Source: an uncultured Eubacteriales bacterium (GTDB taxonomy: Bacteria > Bacillota > Clostridia > Oscillospirales > Oscillospiraceae). Taken from it: DNA of 49,060 nucleotides. Below, piece by piece: positions 32,565 to 39,733 of this stretch. Under the pieces are notes generated by a model. That model searched no databases. It was not told the DNA's origin and was given only the letters and a program-made list of their open reading frames with translations. Each line of letters opens with the position of its first letter. Within the stretch, counting starts at the first letter, position 1. The stretch lies in assembly GCA_900545405.1 (NCBI GenBank), contig UQYT01000017.1, positions 1-49,060 on the forward strand. The letters are read 5' to 3'. The translations under genes were made by a program, and so were the position numbers.

Positions 32565-33430
32565 TTTTTCTCCCCCACCATCATGGTGCCGCTGCCCTCG
32601 TCGGTGAGCATCTCGAGCAGTATCGAGTGCGGGATGCGTCCGTCGAGGATGAATACCTTCTTGACGCCGCAGAGCAGGGCCTCTATGCAGCTCTCGACCT
32701 TCGGGATCATGCCGCCCTTGATTATGCCGCGGCGGAAGAGGTCAACCGCGTCGTTGATGTCGGCGAAGGGCACGAGGGACGAAGGATCGTCGGGGTCTTC
32801 CATGATGCCGGCGATGTCGGTCATGGAGATGAGGCACTCCGCGCCCATGGCGCCGGAGATGTGCGCGGCCATAGTGTCCGCGTTGATGTTGTAGACATTG
32901 CCCTCCGCGTCGCAGCCGAGGCTGGACACGACGGGGATGTAGCCCTTTTCGAGCAGGTCGTTTATCGGCTCGACGTTCACGTGGGTGATGTCGCCGACGT
33001 AGCCGAGGGCGGGACTCTTCGCCTTGGCCTCTATGAGCCTGCCGTCTATGCCGCAGATGCCCATGGCCTTGCCGCCGGTCGTCTCGATGAGGTTGACGAG
33101 GCTCTTGCCGACCTTGCCGGCGAGCACCATCTGCACGACGTTTATCGTGTCCTCATCCGTCACGCGCAGGCCGTTCACGAACTCGGACTGGACGCCGTAG
33201 CGGCCCAGGGCCTCGTTTATCTCGGGCCCGCCGCCGTGCACGAGCACCACCTTGACGCCTACGAGCTGCAGCAGCACGATGTCCTGCATGACCTGGGCCT
33301 TGAGCTCCTCGTTCTCCATGGCGTGCCCGCCGTACTTGATGACGACGACGCGGTTCCAGTACTTCTGGATGTAGGGCAGGGCCTGTACGAGCACCTGCGC
33401 CCTCTGGCTTTTTGAAATGAGTCCGTCCAT
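32561..33430 (-). CDS. argB: acetylglutamate kinase
   Basis: A 289-residue amino-acid kinase: VVIKYGGHAM (about 29-38) for ATP, VLVHGGGPEINEAL (about 61-74), the NAG region NGLRVTDEDTINVVQMVLAGKV, VYNINADTMAAHISGAMGAE and GGMIPKVESCIEAL. The N-terminal helix (SKSQRAQVLVQALPYIQKYW) is the kind found in hexameric, arginine-inhibited enzymes, so feedback control by arginine is likely. It lies 12 bases after argJ. Confidence 0.96.
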   Translation of the reverse strand: MDGLISKSQRAQVLVQALPYIQKYWNRVVVIKYGGHAMENEELKAQVMQDIVLLQLVGVKVVLVHGGGPEINEALGRYGVQSEFVNGLRVTDEDTINVVQMVLAGKVGKSLVNLIETTGGKAMGICGIDGRLIEAKAKSPALGYVGDITHVNVEPINDLLEKGYIPVVSSLGCDAEGNVYNINADTMAAHISGAMGAECLISMTDIAGIMEDPDDPSSLVPFADINDAVDLFRRGIIKGGMIPKVESCIEALLCGVKKVFILDGRIPHSILLEMLTDEGSGTMMVGEKK

Positions 33431-33442
33431 AGTCTCTCTCCC

Positions 33443-34663
33443 TCAGGTTCTGTAATCTCCGTTTATTTTGACGTAATCGTAGGTGAGGTCGCAGCCCCAG
33501 GCGGTCGCCGAGGCCTCCCCGTCGCCAAGGGTGACGAGGATGTCGATCTCCGACTCCGATAACACCTTTTTGGCCTCCTCCTCGGAGAAGGGGATGCCCG
33601 CGCCGTCCTCGCAGACATGTACGGTCCCCGCCTTGGAGTGGAACGCGACGCCGACCTTGTGGATGTCCACCTGGGCGCCGGAGTAGCCCACCGCGCAGAG
33701 GACGCGGCCCCAGTTGGCGTCCGTGCCGAACATCGCGGCCTTGAGCAGGGAGGAGCAGATGACGCTGCGGGCCACGGTCTTGGCCGCGGCCTCGTCGAGC
33801 GCGCCGGTGACCAGGCACTCGAGCAGCTTTGTGGCGCCCTCGCCGTCGCCGGCTATGCAGCGGCAGAGGTGGACGGTCACGGTGTTGAGCGCCTTCATGA
33901 AGCTCTCGAAGTCCTCGCCCTCGGCGGTGATCTCCGCGTTCCCGGCGAGGCCGTTGGCCATGACGGCGACCATGTCGTTGGTGGAGGTGTCCCCGTCGAC
34001 GCTTATCATGTTGAAGGTGTTCTGCACGTCGGCGGAGAGGGCCTTTTGCAGCATCTCGGGCGAGATGGCGCAGTCCGTGGTGATGAACACCAGCATGGTG
34101 GCCATGTTCGGGTGTATCATGCCGCTGCCCTTGGCGATGCCGCCGAGCTTACATGTCTTGCCGCCCGCGGTGAACTCCACGGCGACCTCCTTGAGCCGGG
34201 TATCCGTGGTCATGATGGCCTCGGCCACGTCCTCGCTGTTCTTGCCGAGCGCGGCGCAGAGCGGCGGGATGCCGGTCTTGAAGGGCTCTATGCTCATGCG
34301 CTGGCCGATGACGCCGGTGGAGGCGACGATGACGTCCTCCGGGGCGATGCCGAGCTCCTTTGCGAGCAGCTCGCAGGTCTCCTCGGCGATCTCGATGCCG
34401 TCGGCGTTGCAGGTGTTGGCGTTGCCGCTGTTGCAGATGACCGCGCGGGCCTTGCCGTCGGCGAGGTGCTTTTTGGTGACCTCCAGCGGCGCGCCCTTGA
34501 CGAGGTTCGTCGTGTAGACCGCGGCGGCGGAGGCGGGGACGGAGCTGAGGATCAGCGCGAGGTCGCGCTTGGTGCGGTTCTTGCGGATGCCGCAGTGTAT
34601 GCCGGAGCCGGTGAAACCCTGCGCGGCGCAGACGCCGCCGGGTATGAGCTTTATCTCTGTCAT
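33443..34663 (-). CDS. argJ: glutamate N-acetyltransferase / amino-acid acetyltransferase
   Basis: A 406-residue ArgJ. The self-cleavage site is GSGMIHPNMATMLVF, where the Thr of MATM becomes the nucleophile of the beta chain. GVCAAQGFTGSGIHCGIR at the start, NSGNANTC and ASTGVIGQRM form the oxyanion and substrate regions. It transfers acetyl from acetylornithine to glutamate; it may also use acetyl-CoA. The start at 34663 has AAGGGAG upstream; 14 further codons are open but run into argC. No argA or argE is needed if it recycles acetyl. Confidence 0.95.
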   Translation of the reverse strand: MTEIKLIPGGVCAAQGFTGSGIHCGIRKNRTKRDLALILSSVPASAAAVYTTNLVKGAPLEVTKKHLADGKARAVICNSGNANTCNADGIEIAEETCELLAKELGIAPEDVIVASTGVIGQRMSIEPFKTGIPPLCAALGKNSEDVAEAIMTTDTRLKEVAVEFTAGGKTCKLGGIAKGSGMIHPNMATMLVFITTDCAISPEMLQKALSADVQNTFNMISVDGDTSTNDMVAVMANGLAGNAEITAEGEDFESFMKALNTVTVHLCRCIAGDGEGATKLLECLVTGALDEAAAKTVARSVICSSLLKAAMFGTDANWGRVLCAVGYSGAQVDIHKVGVAFHSKAGTVHVCEDGAGIPFSEEEAKKVLSESEIDILVTLGDGEASATAWGCDLTYDYVKINGDYRT

Positions 34664-34679
34664 TTCGAAAACTCCCTTC

Positions 34680-35612
34680 TCAGAGCACAAGGCCCGTGGT
34701 CTCATCCGCGCCGAGCATGAGGTTGATGCACTGCACGGCGGCGCCGGAGGCGCCCTTGCCGAGGTTGTCGAAGCGGGAGACGAGCAGCATGCGCTCGGCG
34801 TTGCCGAACACCGCCACCTCCATGGAGTCCTTTCCCGCGAGAGCGTTGGAGTCTATGAAGCCGCCCTGGTCCATGGCCTCCGTGTACTTCACGACGGGGC
34901 CGGTGTACTTGGCCGCGTAGCAGGCCTTGACGTCCTCGATGCCGAAGCCGGGGTTCAGCTGCTCGGCGAAGAGCGGCACCGTGACGACCATGCCGCAGTA
35001 GTAGTCCGCGACGATGGGGCAGAAGACGGGCGGGCAGTCGAGCCCGGTGATGCCCTGCATCTCGGGCAGGTGCTTGTGCGTCTGGCCGAGGCCGTAGGGG
35101 CGGGCGGAGTCGAACTTGACGTCCCTGTCCGGGGCCTCGTAGTCGGCGATCATGCCCTTGCCGCCGCCGGAGTATCCGGTCAGGGAGTGGCAGCAGAGCT
35201 TGGCGGAGCTGGGCAGCAGCCCGGCCTCTATGAGCGGCTGCACCAGGACGATGAAGCCGCCGGCGTGGCAGCCGGGGGAGGCCACTCGCGCGCCGGAGAC
35301 TATCGCCTCGCGCCTCGCGGCGGAGAGCTCGGGGAAGCCGTAGGCCCAGCCGGGGGCCACGCGGTGGGCCGTGGAGGTGTCCACAACGCGGACGGCGGGG
35401 TTTTCGATCATCGCCACGGCCTCGCGGCTCGCGGCGTCGGGCAGGCAGAGCACGGCGAGGTCGCAGGAGTTGAGCGCCGCCTTCCTCGCCGCGGGGTCCT
35501 TTCGGGCCTCGCCGGTGAGGGTGATGAGCTCGAGATCGGCCCGGTTTTCGAGCCTGGAGTGTATGCGCAGCCCGGCCGTACCGGCGCTGCCGTCTATGAA
35601 TACCTTTGTCAT
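34680..35612 (-). CDS. argC: N-acetyl-gamma-glutamyl-phosphate reductase, short type
   Basis: A 310-residue reductase, the length of the type 2 ArgC group. IDGSAGTAGLRIHSRL is the NADP loop, VVDTSTAHRV and YGFPELS follow, and the catalytic Cys is in ASPGCHAGGFI (near 120), where most enzymes have Tyr after the Cys. HSLTGYSGGGKGM and QTHKHLPEMQ complete the site. The start at 35612 overlaps the argH stop (ATGA) and has CAGGTGA upstream; the frame stays open 28 codons further inside argH. Confidence 0.94.
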   Translation of the reverse strand: MTKVFIDGSAGTAGLRIHSRLENRADLELITLTGEARKDPAARKAALNSCDLAVLCLPDAASREAVAMIENPAVRVVDTSTAHRVAPGWAYGFPELSAARREAIVSGARVASPGCHAGGFIVLVQPLIEAGLLPSSAKLCCHSLTGYSGGGKGMIADYEAPDRDVKFDSARPYGLGQTHKHLPEMQGITGLDCPPVFCPIVADYYCGMVVTVPLFAEQLNPGFGIEDVKACYAAKYTGPVVKYTEAMDQGGFIDSNALAGKDSMEVAVFGNAERMLLVSRFDNLGKGASGAAVQCINLMLGADETTGLVL

Positions 35613-36982
35613 GCCGTCACCTGCTTTAAATACTCTATCTGCGCCGCGAGGCTCGCCGGGGAGGCGCCGCCGAGGGAGGTGCGCTTCGCCACGCACGCGG
35701 CGAGGGAAATGTCGTCGTAGAGGCTCTCGTCAAATTCGTCGGAGAAGCTCTTGTATTCCTCGAGCGTCATGCTCTCGAGGTCCTTGCCGTTTTCTATGCA
35801 CCAGGCGACGATCTCGCCCGTGAGCTTGTAGGCCGTGCGGAAGGGCACGCCGCGCTTGGCCAGCCAGTCGGCGAGGTCGGTGGCGTTTATGAAGCCGCCC
35901 TTCGCCGCGGCGAGCATGTTTTCCTTCTTCACCGTCATCGTCTCTATCATCGGCGCGAACACGCCGAGGCAGGCGTTCACGGTGTCAAAGGCGTCGAAAA
36001 CGGCCTCCTTGTCCTCCTGCATGTCCTTGTTGTAGGCGAGGGGCAGGCCCTTGAGCATGGTGAGGAGGGTTATGAGGTCGCCGTAGACCCGGCCGGTCTT
36101 GCCGCGCACGAGCTCGGCCATGTCGGAGTTTTTCTTCTGCGGCATGATGGAGGAGCCCGTCGTGTAGGCGTCCGAGAGCTCCACGAAGCGGAACTCCCAG
36201 CTGGTCCAGAGTATGAGCTCCTCGGCCAGGCGCGAGAGGTGCATCATCACCAGCGCGAGCGCCGAGGTCAGCTCCACGCAGAAGTCGCGGTCGGAAACGG
36301 CGTCGAGGCTGTTGAGGCAGACCCCGTCGAAGCCGAGCTCCGCGGCGGTGAACTCGCGGTCTATGGGGTGGGTAGTCCCGGCGAGGGCGCAGGCGCCGAG
36401 GGGGGAGTAGTTCATGCGCCTTGCCGCGTCGGAGAGGCGGCCCATGTCGCGCGAGAGCATCATGCCGTAGGCGAGCAGCTGGTGCGCAAAGGTGATGGGC
36501 TGTGCGCGCTGCAGATGCGTGTAGCCCGGCATTATGGCGTCGGAGTTCTTCTCGGCCTGGGCGCAGAGGGCGGAGATGAGCTTTGCGATGAGCTCTATGG
36601 TCTCCGCGGCCGCGTCGCGCAGGTAGAGCCGCGTGTCGACTGCCACCTGGTCGTTCCGGCTGCGCGCGGTGTGCAGCTTGCGGCCCGTGTCGCCCAGGCG
36701 CTCGGTGAGGACGGCCTCTATGAAGCTGTGTATGTCCTCCGCGGCGGGGTCTATGGCGAGCTTGCCCTCGTCGATGTCGGCGAGGATGCCGCCCAGGCCC
36801 TCTATGAGAGCCTTGCCCTCCGCGGCGGAGATTATGCCCTGCTTGGCGAGCATCGCCGCGTGGGCCATGCTGCCCTTTATGTCCTGCCGGTACATCCGGC
36901 TGTCGACGGAGATGGACGAGTTGAAGTCGTCCGCCGCCTTGTCCAGCGCGCCGTGCGCGCGTCCGGCCCAGAGCTTTTCCAA
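35609..36982 (-). CDS. argH: argininosuccinate lyase
   Basis: A 457-residue lyase releasing arginine and fumarate. Motifs: EKLWAGRAHG at the start, DIHSFIEAVLTERLG, HTARSRNDQVAVDTRLYLRD, GYTHLQRAQPITFAHQLLAYG, and the catalytic-loop signature SSIMPQKKNSD. I chose the TTG at 36982 because AGGGGG lies eight bases upstream and the length then matches E. coli ArgH. An ATG at 37048 would add 22 residues encoded by a GC-rich hairpin, which looks like leader rather than protein. Confidence 0.93.
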   Translation of the reverse strand: MEKLWAGRAHGALDKAADDFNSSISVDSRMYRQDIKGSMAHAAMLAKQGIISAAEGKALIEGLGGILADIDEGKLAIDPAAEDIHSFIEAVLTERLGDTGRKLHTARSRNDQVAVDTRLYLRDAAAETIELIAKLISALCAQAEKNSDAIMPGYTHLQRAQPITFAHQLLAYGMMLSRDMGRLSDAARRMNYSPLGACALAGTTHPIDREFTAAELGFDGVCLNSLDAVSDRDFCVELTSALALVMMHLSRLAEELILWTSWEFRFVELSDAYTTGSSIMPQKKNSDMAELVRGKTGRVYGDLITLLTMLKGLPLAYNKDMQEDKEAVFDAFDTVNACLGVFAPMIETMTVKKENMLAAAKGGFINATDLADWLAKRGVPFRTAYKLTGEIVAWCIENGKDLESMTLEEYKSFSDEFDESLYDDISLAACVAKRTSLGGASPASLAAQIEYLKQVTA

Positions 36983-37012
36983 TTCCGTTTCCCCCTGTAT
37001 ATCCTCCAAAGA

Positions 37013-37032
37013 GGCGGGGGATAGCCCCCGCC
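37013..37032 (-). terminator. hairpin between argG and argH
   Basis: An 8-bp perfect GC stem (37013-37020 with 37025-37032, loop of four) followed on the minus strand by TCTTTGG. It sits 30 bases before the argH start and may act as a leaky terminator or mRNA stabiliser. Confidence 0.5.
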
Positions 37033-37059
37033 CCTTAGTGAAAGCCAAACTATAATATC

Positions 37060-38289
37060 TTACTTCTTCGCGTTCTTCGCGTCAACCTGCGCCTGAACTT
37101 TTATCGGCAGGCCGAAGAGGTTGATGAAGCCCTTGGCGTCGGTCTGGTCGTAGACGTGGTCCTCGCCGAAGGTGGCGATCTCCTCGCTGTACAGGCTCCA
37201 GTCGCTCCAGGCGCCGGCCTTGATGACGTTGCCCTTGTAGAGGCAGAGCTTGACCTTGCCGGTGACGTGCTCCTGGGTCTTGTCGACGAAGGCGGAGAGC
37301 GCCTCGCGCAGCGGGGTGTACCACTGGCCGTCGTAGACCAGCTCGCCGAAGGTGATGGCCAGCTCCTGCTTCTTGTGCATGGTCATCTTGTCGAGGCAGA
37401 GCGTCTCGAGGTACTCGTGCGCGGCGTAGAGGATGGTGCCGCCCGGGGTCTCGTAGACGCCGCGGCACTTCATGCCGACGAGCCTGTTCTCCACGATGTC
37501 GAGCAGGCCGATGCCGTTCGCGCCGCCGAGCTCGTTGAGCTTGAGGATGATGTCCTTCGCGCTCATCTTCACGCCGTCGAGCGCCACGGGGACGCCCGCC
37601 TCAAAGTCGAGGGTGATGTAGGTCGGCGTGTCGGGCGCGTCGATGGGGGAGACGCCCATCTCGAGGAAGCCCTTCTTCTCATACTGCGGCTCGTTGCCCG
37701 CGTCCTCGAGGTCGAGGCCCTCGTGGCTGAGGTGCCAGAGGTTCTTGTCCTTGGAGTAGTTGGTCTCGCGGTTTATCTTCAGGGGCACGTTGTGCGCCTC
37801 GGCGAACTCTATCTCCTCTTCCCTGGACTTGATGGACCACTCACGCCAGGGGGCGATGATGGGCATGTTGGGGACGAAGTGCTTGAGCGTCAGCTCGAAA
37901 CGGACCTGGTCGTTGCCCTTGCCGGTGCAGCCGTGGCAGATGGCGTCCGCGCCCTCGGCGATGGCGATCTCGGCGAGGCGCTTGGCGATGACCGGTCTCG
38001 CGAGGGAGGTGCCGAGCATGTAGTCCTCGTACTTCGCGCCGGCCTTCACGGCCGGGATGATGAAGTCGTCGACGAACTCGTCGGTCAGGTCCTCGACGTA
38101 GAGCTTGCTCGCGCCGGTCTTGAGGGCCTTCTCCTCGAGGCCCTCCAGCTCGTCGGCCTGGCCGACGTTGCCGGAGACGGCGATGACCTCGCAGTTGTTG
38201 TAGTTCTCCTTCAGCCAGGGGATGATTATCGAGGTGTCCAGGCCGCCGGAATAGGCGAGAACGACTTTCTTGATGTCCGATTTATTCAT
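37060..38289 (-). CDS. argG: argininosuccinate synthase
   Basis: A 409-residue ATP-dependent ligase joining citrulline and aspartate. The N-type pyrophosphatase loop is VLAYSGGLDTSIIIPWL (11-27). Further motifs: HGCTGKGNDQVRFE (aspartate/citrulline), INRETNYSKDKNLWHLSHEG, GIGLLDIVENRLVGMKCRGVYETPGG. Length matches the family. It is the first gene of the arginine operon, with TGGAGG upstream of ATG and an ArgR-controlled promoter. Confidence 0.97.
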   Translation of the reverse strand: MNKSDIKKVVLAYSGGLDTSIIIPWLKENYNNCEVIAVSGNVGQADELEGLEEKALKTGASKLYVEDLTDEFVDDFIIPAVKAGAKYEDYMLGTSLARPVIAKRLAEIAIAEGADAICHGCTGKGNDQVRFELTLKHFVPNMPIIAPWREWSIKSREEEIEFAEAHNVPLKINRETNYSKDKNLWHLSHEGLDLEDAGNEPQYEKKGFLEMGVSPIDAPDTPTYITLDFEAGVPVALDGVKMSAKDIILKLNELGGANGIGLLDIVENRLVGMKCRGVYETPGGTILYAAHEYLETLCLDKMTMHKKQELAITFGELVYDGQWYTPLREALSAFVDKTQEHVTGKVKLCLYKGNVIKAGAWSDWSLYSEEIATFGEDHVYDQTDAKGFINLFGLPIKVQAQVDAKNAKK

Positions 38290-38333
38290 AACGATGCCTC
38301 CATATTCATTTGCGTACCGCTTAATATGCGCTA

Positions 38334-38363
38334 AGTATATACCCGGATGAATAAATATGCAAG
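38334..38363 (-). promoter_or_regulatory. argG operon promoter with ARG box
   Basis: Minus strand: TTGCAT (38362-38357), 17-base spacer, TATACT (38339-38334). The plus strand of 38346-38363, GATGAATAAATATGCAAG, matches the B. subtilis ARG box CATGAATAAAAATTCAAG at 15 of 18 positions. It covers the -35 box and half the spacer, so an ArgR/AhrC-type repressor with arginine would block RNA polymerase. Further TATTCAT half sites lie downstream near 38303-38309. No argR gene is in the window. Confidence 0.82.
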
Positions 38364-38415
38364 GGCATTTTTCAGTTTCGGCGTATTATATTTTTATGCA
38401 GAATCCTGGACGCAG

Positions 38416-38438
38416 TTTTTGTGGGCATTGCACAAAAA
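38416..38438 (-). terminator. AT-rich hairpin after the methyltransferase gene
   Basis: TTTTTGTG (38416-38423) and CACAAAAA (38431-38438) pair around GGCATTG, right after the stop codon. It is weak as a terminator and the only candidate in the gap before the argG promoter. Confidence 0.4.
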
Positions 38439-38439
38439 A

Positions 38440-39657
38440 TCACACTATCTGGAAGATGTAGAACTTGAGATACGAGGTTTCAGGCACGTTCCAGAGGATG
38501 GGATGATCCGGCGCCTGCTTGCGGACTTCCACTTCGCGGAGGCGGACGTTTGCATCTTTAGCCGCATTTTTCAGCATATATTCAAAATTTTCGCTCTCCA
38601 TGAAGTGCGAGCAGGAGCAGGTGGCGAGGTAGCCGCCGCGGGGCAGCAATCGCATGGCGCGGTAGTTTATCTCGCGGTAGCCGCGCTCGGCGGAGTGGAT
38701 AGTCCGGCGGCTCTTGGTGAAGGCAGGCGGGTCGAGGATGACGAGGTCGTACTTCGCCCGCTCCTCGCAGAGCCGGGGCAGCAGCTCAAAGACGTCGGCG
38801 GCGAGGAAGTCCATCCGGCCCTCGAGGCCGTTGAGCACGGCGTTGCGCCGCGCCATCTCGACGGCGGACTCGGAGACGTCCACGGCGGTGACGTGCTCCG
38901 CCCCGTGCAGCGCGGCGTTGAGGGCGAAGGAGCCCGTGTGCGTGAAGCAGTCGAGCACGCGGCGGCCCCGCGCCAGCTTGGCAACGGCGAGGCGGTTGAG
39001 CTTCTGGTCGAGGAAGAAGCCGGTCTTCTGCCCGTTTTCAAAGTCCACGGCGTAGCGCACGCCGTTTTCGCAGATCTCCGTGACGGTGCTCTCGCCGTGC
39101 GGCAGGCCCTCGTACCAGCCCTTGTACCGGGGCAGGCCCTCGAGGTCGCGCAGCGCGGCCTCGTTGCGCTCGTAGACGCCGGAGACGTGCTCGCCCATGG
39201 CCTCCAGCTGTTCGCAGAGCGCGCGGTAGACGACGTCCTTAACGCTGTCCGTGCCGTAGGAGAGCACCTGGGCGACGAGAATGTCTGAAAATTTATCCAC
39301 CGTCAGCCCCGGCAGCCCGTCGGCCTCGCCGAAGATGAGCCGGCAGCAGCCGAGGTCCTCCATGACGGCCCGGCGGTATTCGAGGGCGTATTTCACCCGG
39401 CGCTCGAAGAACTCGGGGCCGAAGCTCTCGTTGGCGTTGTCCGAGAGGATGCGCACGCCGATCTTGCTTGTCTCGCTGTAAAAGCCCGCGCCCAGCCAGG
39501 CGCCCTTCTGCGAGAACACGTCGGCTATGCAGCCCTGCCTGAGCTCGCCCCGGCGCTCGGTGATCTCCTCGGCGTAGACCCAGGGGTGCCCGGCGCGCGC
39601 GGCGTTCTCGGCCTTTCTGGTTATAACCACAGAGGGAAAGCTTCTCTCCTGTTTCAT
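38440..39657 (-). CDS. RlmI-like 23S rRNA (cytosine-C5) methyltransferase
   Basis: A 405-residue SAM enzyme. An N-terminal PUA-like domain (about 8-80, with HPWVYAEEI and GAGFYS) is followed by the RlmI-type middle region and a Rossmann domain: VLDCFTHTGSFALNAALHGA (SAM motif I, about 235-254), VDVSESAVEMAR, DLVILDPPAFTKS (motif IV) and LATCSCSHFM with the likely catalytic Cys. RlmI methylates C1962 in E. coli; the same position here is inference. GGGAGGA precedes the ATG. Confidence 0.9.
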   Translation of the reverse strand: MKQERSFPSVVITRKAENAARAGHPWVYAEEITERRGELRQGCIADVFSQKGAWLGAGFYSETSKIGVRILSDNANESFGPEFFERRVKYALEYRRAVMEDLGCCRLIFGEADGLPGLTVDKFSDILVAQVLSYGTDSVKDVVYRALCEQLEAMGEHVSGVYERNEAALRDLEGLPRYKGWYEGLPHGESTVTEICENGVRYAVDFENGQKTGFFLDQKLNRLAVAKLARGRRVLDCFTHTGSFALNAALHGAEHVTAVDVSESAVEMARRNAVLNGLEGRMDFLAADVFELLPRLCEERAKYDLVILDPPAFTKSRRTIHSAERGYREINYRAMRLLPRGGYLATCSCSHFMESENFEYMLKNAAKDANVRLREVEVRKQAPDHPILWNVPETSYLKFYIFQIV

Positions 39658-39673
39658 ACAGTCCTCCCGTATA

Positions 39674-39702
39674 CATATACAATATTGCCGCAGCCATGCG
39701 AA
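39674..39702 (-). promoter_or_regulatory. possible promoter of the methyltransferase gene
   Basis: Minus strand: TTCGCA (39702-39697), 17-base spacer, TATATG (39679-39674), 16 bases before the start codon. Both boxes deviate from consensus, and the leader would be very short. Confidence 0.4.
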
Positions 39703-39725
39703 GCGGGCGGAAATGCTCCGCCCGC
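39703..39725 (-). terminator. U-less hairpin after the glycogen operon
   Basis: A 9-bp perfect stem GCGGGCGGA/TCCGCCCGC (39703-39711 with 39717-39725, loop AATGC), eight bases after the GH13 stop. No T-run follows on the minus strand. Confidence 0.5.
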
Positions 39726-39733
39726 CGTGGTCT

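Noticed and set aside
30435..32894. An 819-codon open frame on the plus strand opposite argF, argD and argB
   Set aside because: It is antisense to three clear enzymes, is made of Val/Gly/Ala/His-rich sequence without domains, and arises because GC-rich third positions remove stop codons on the other strand.
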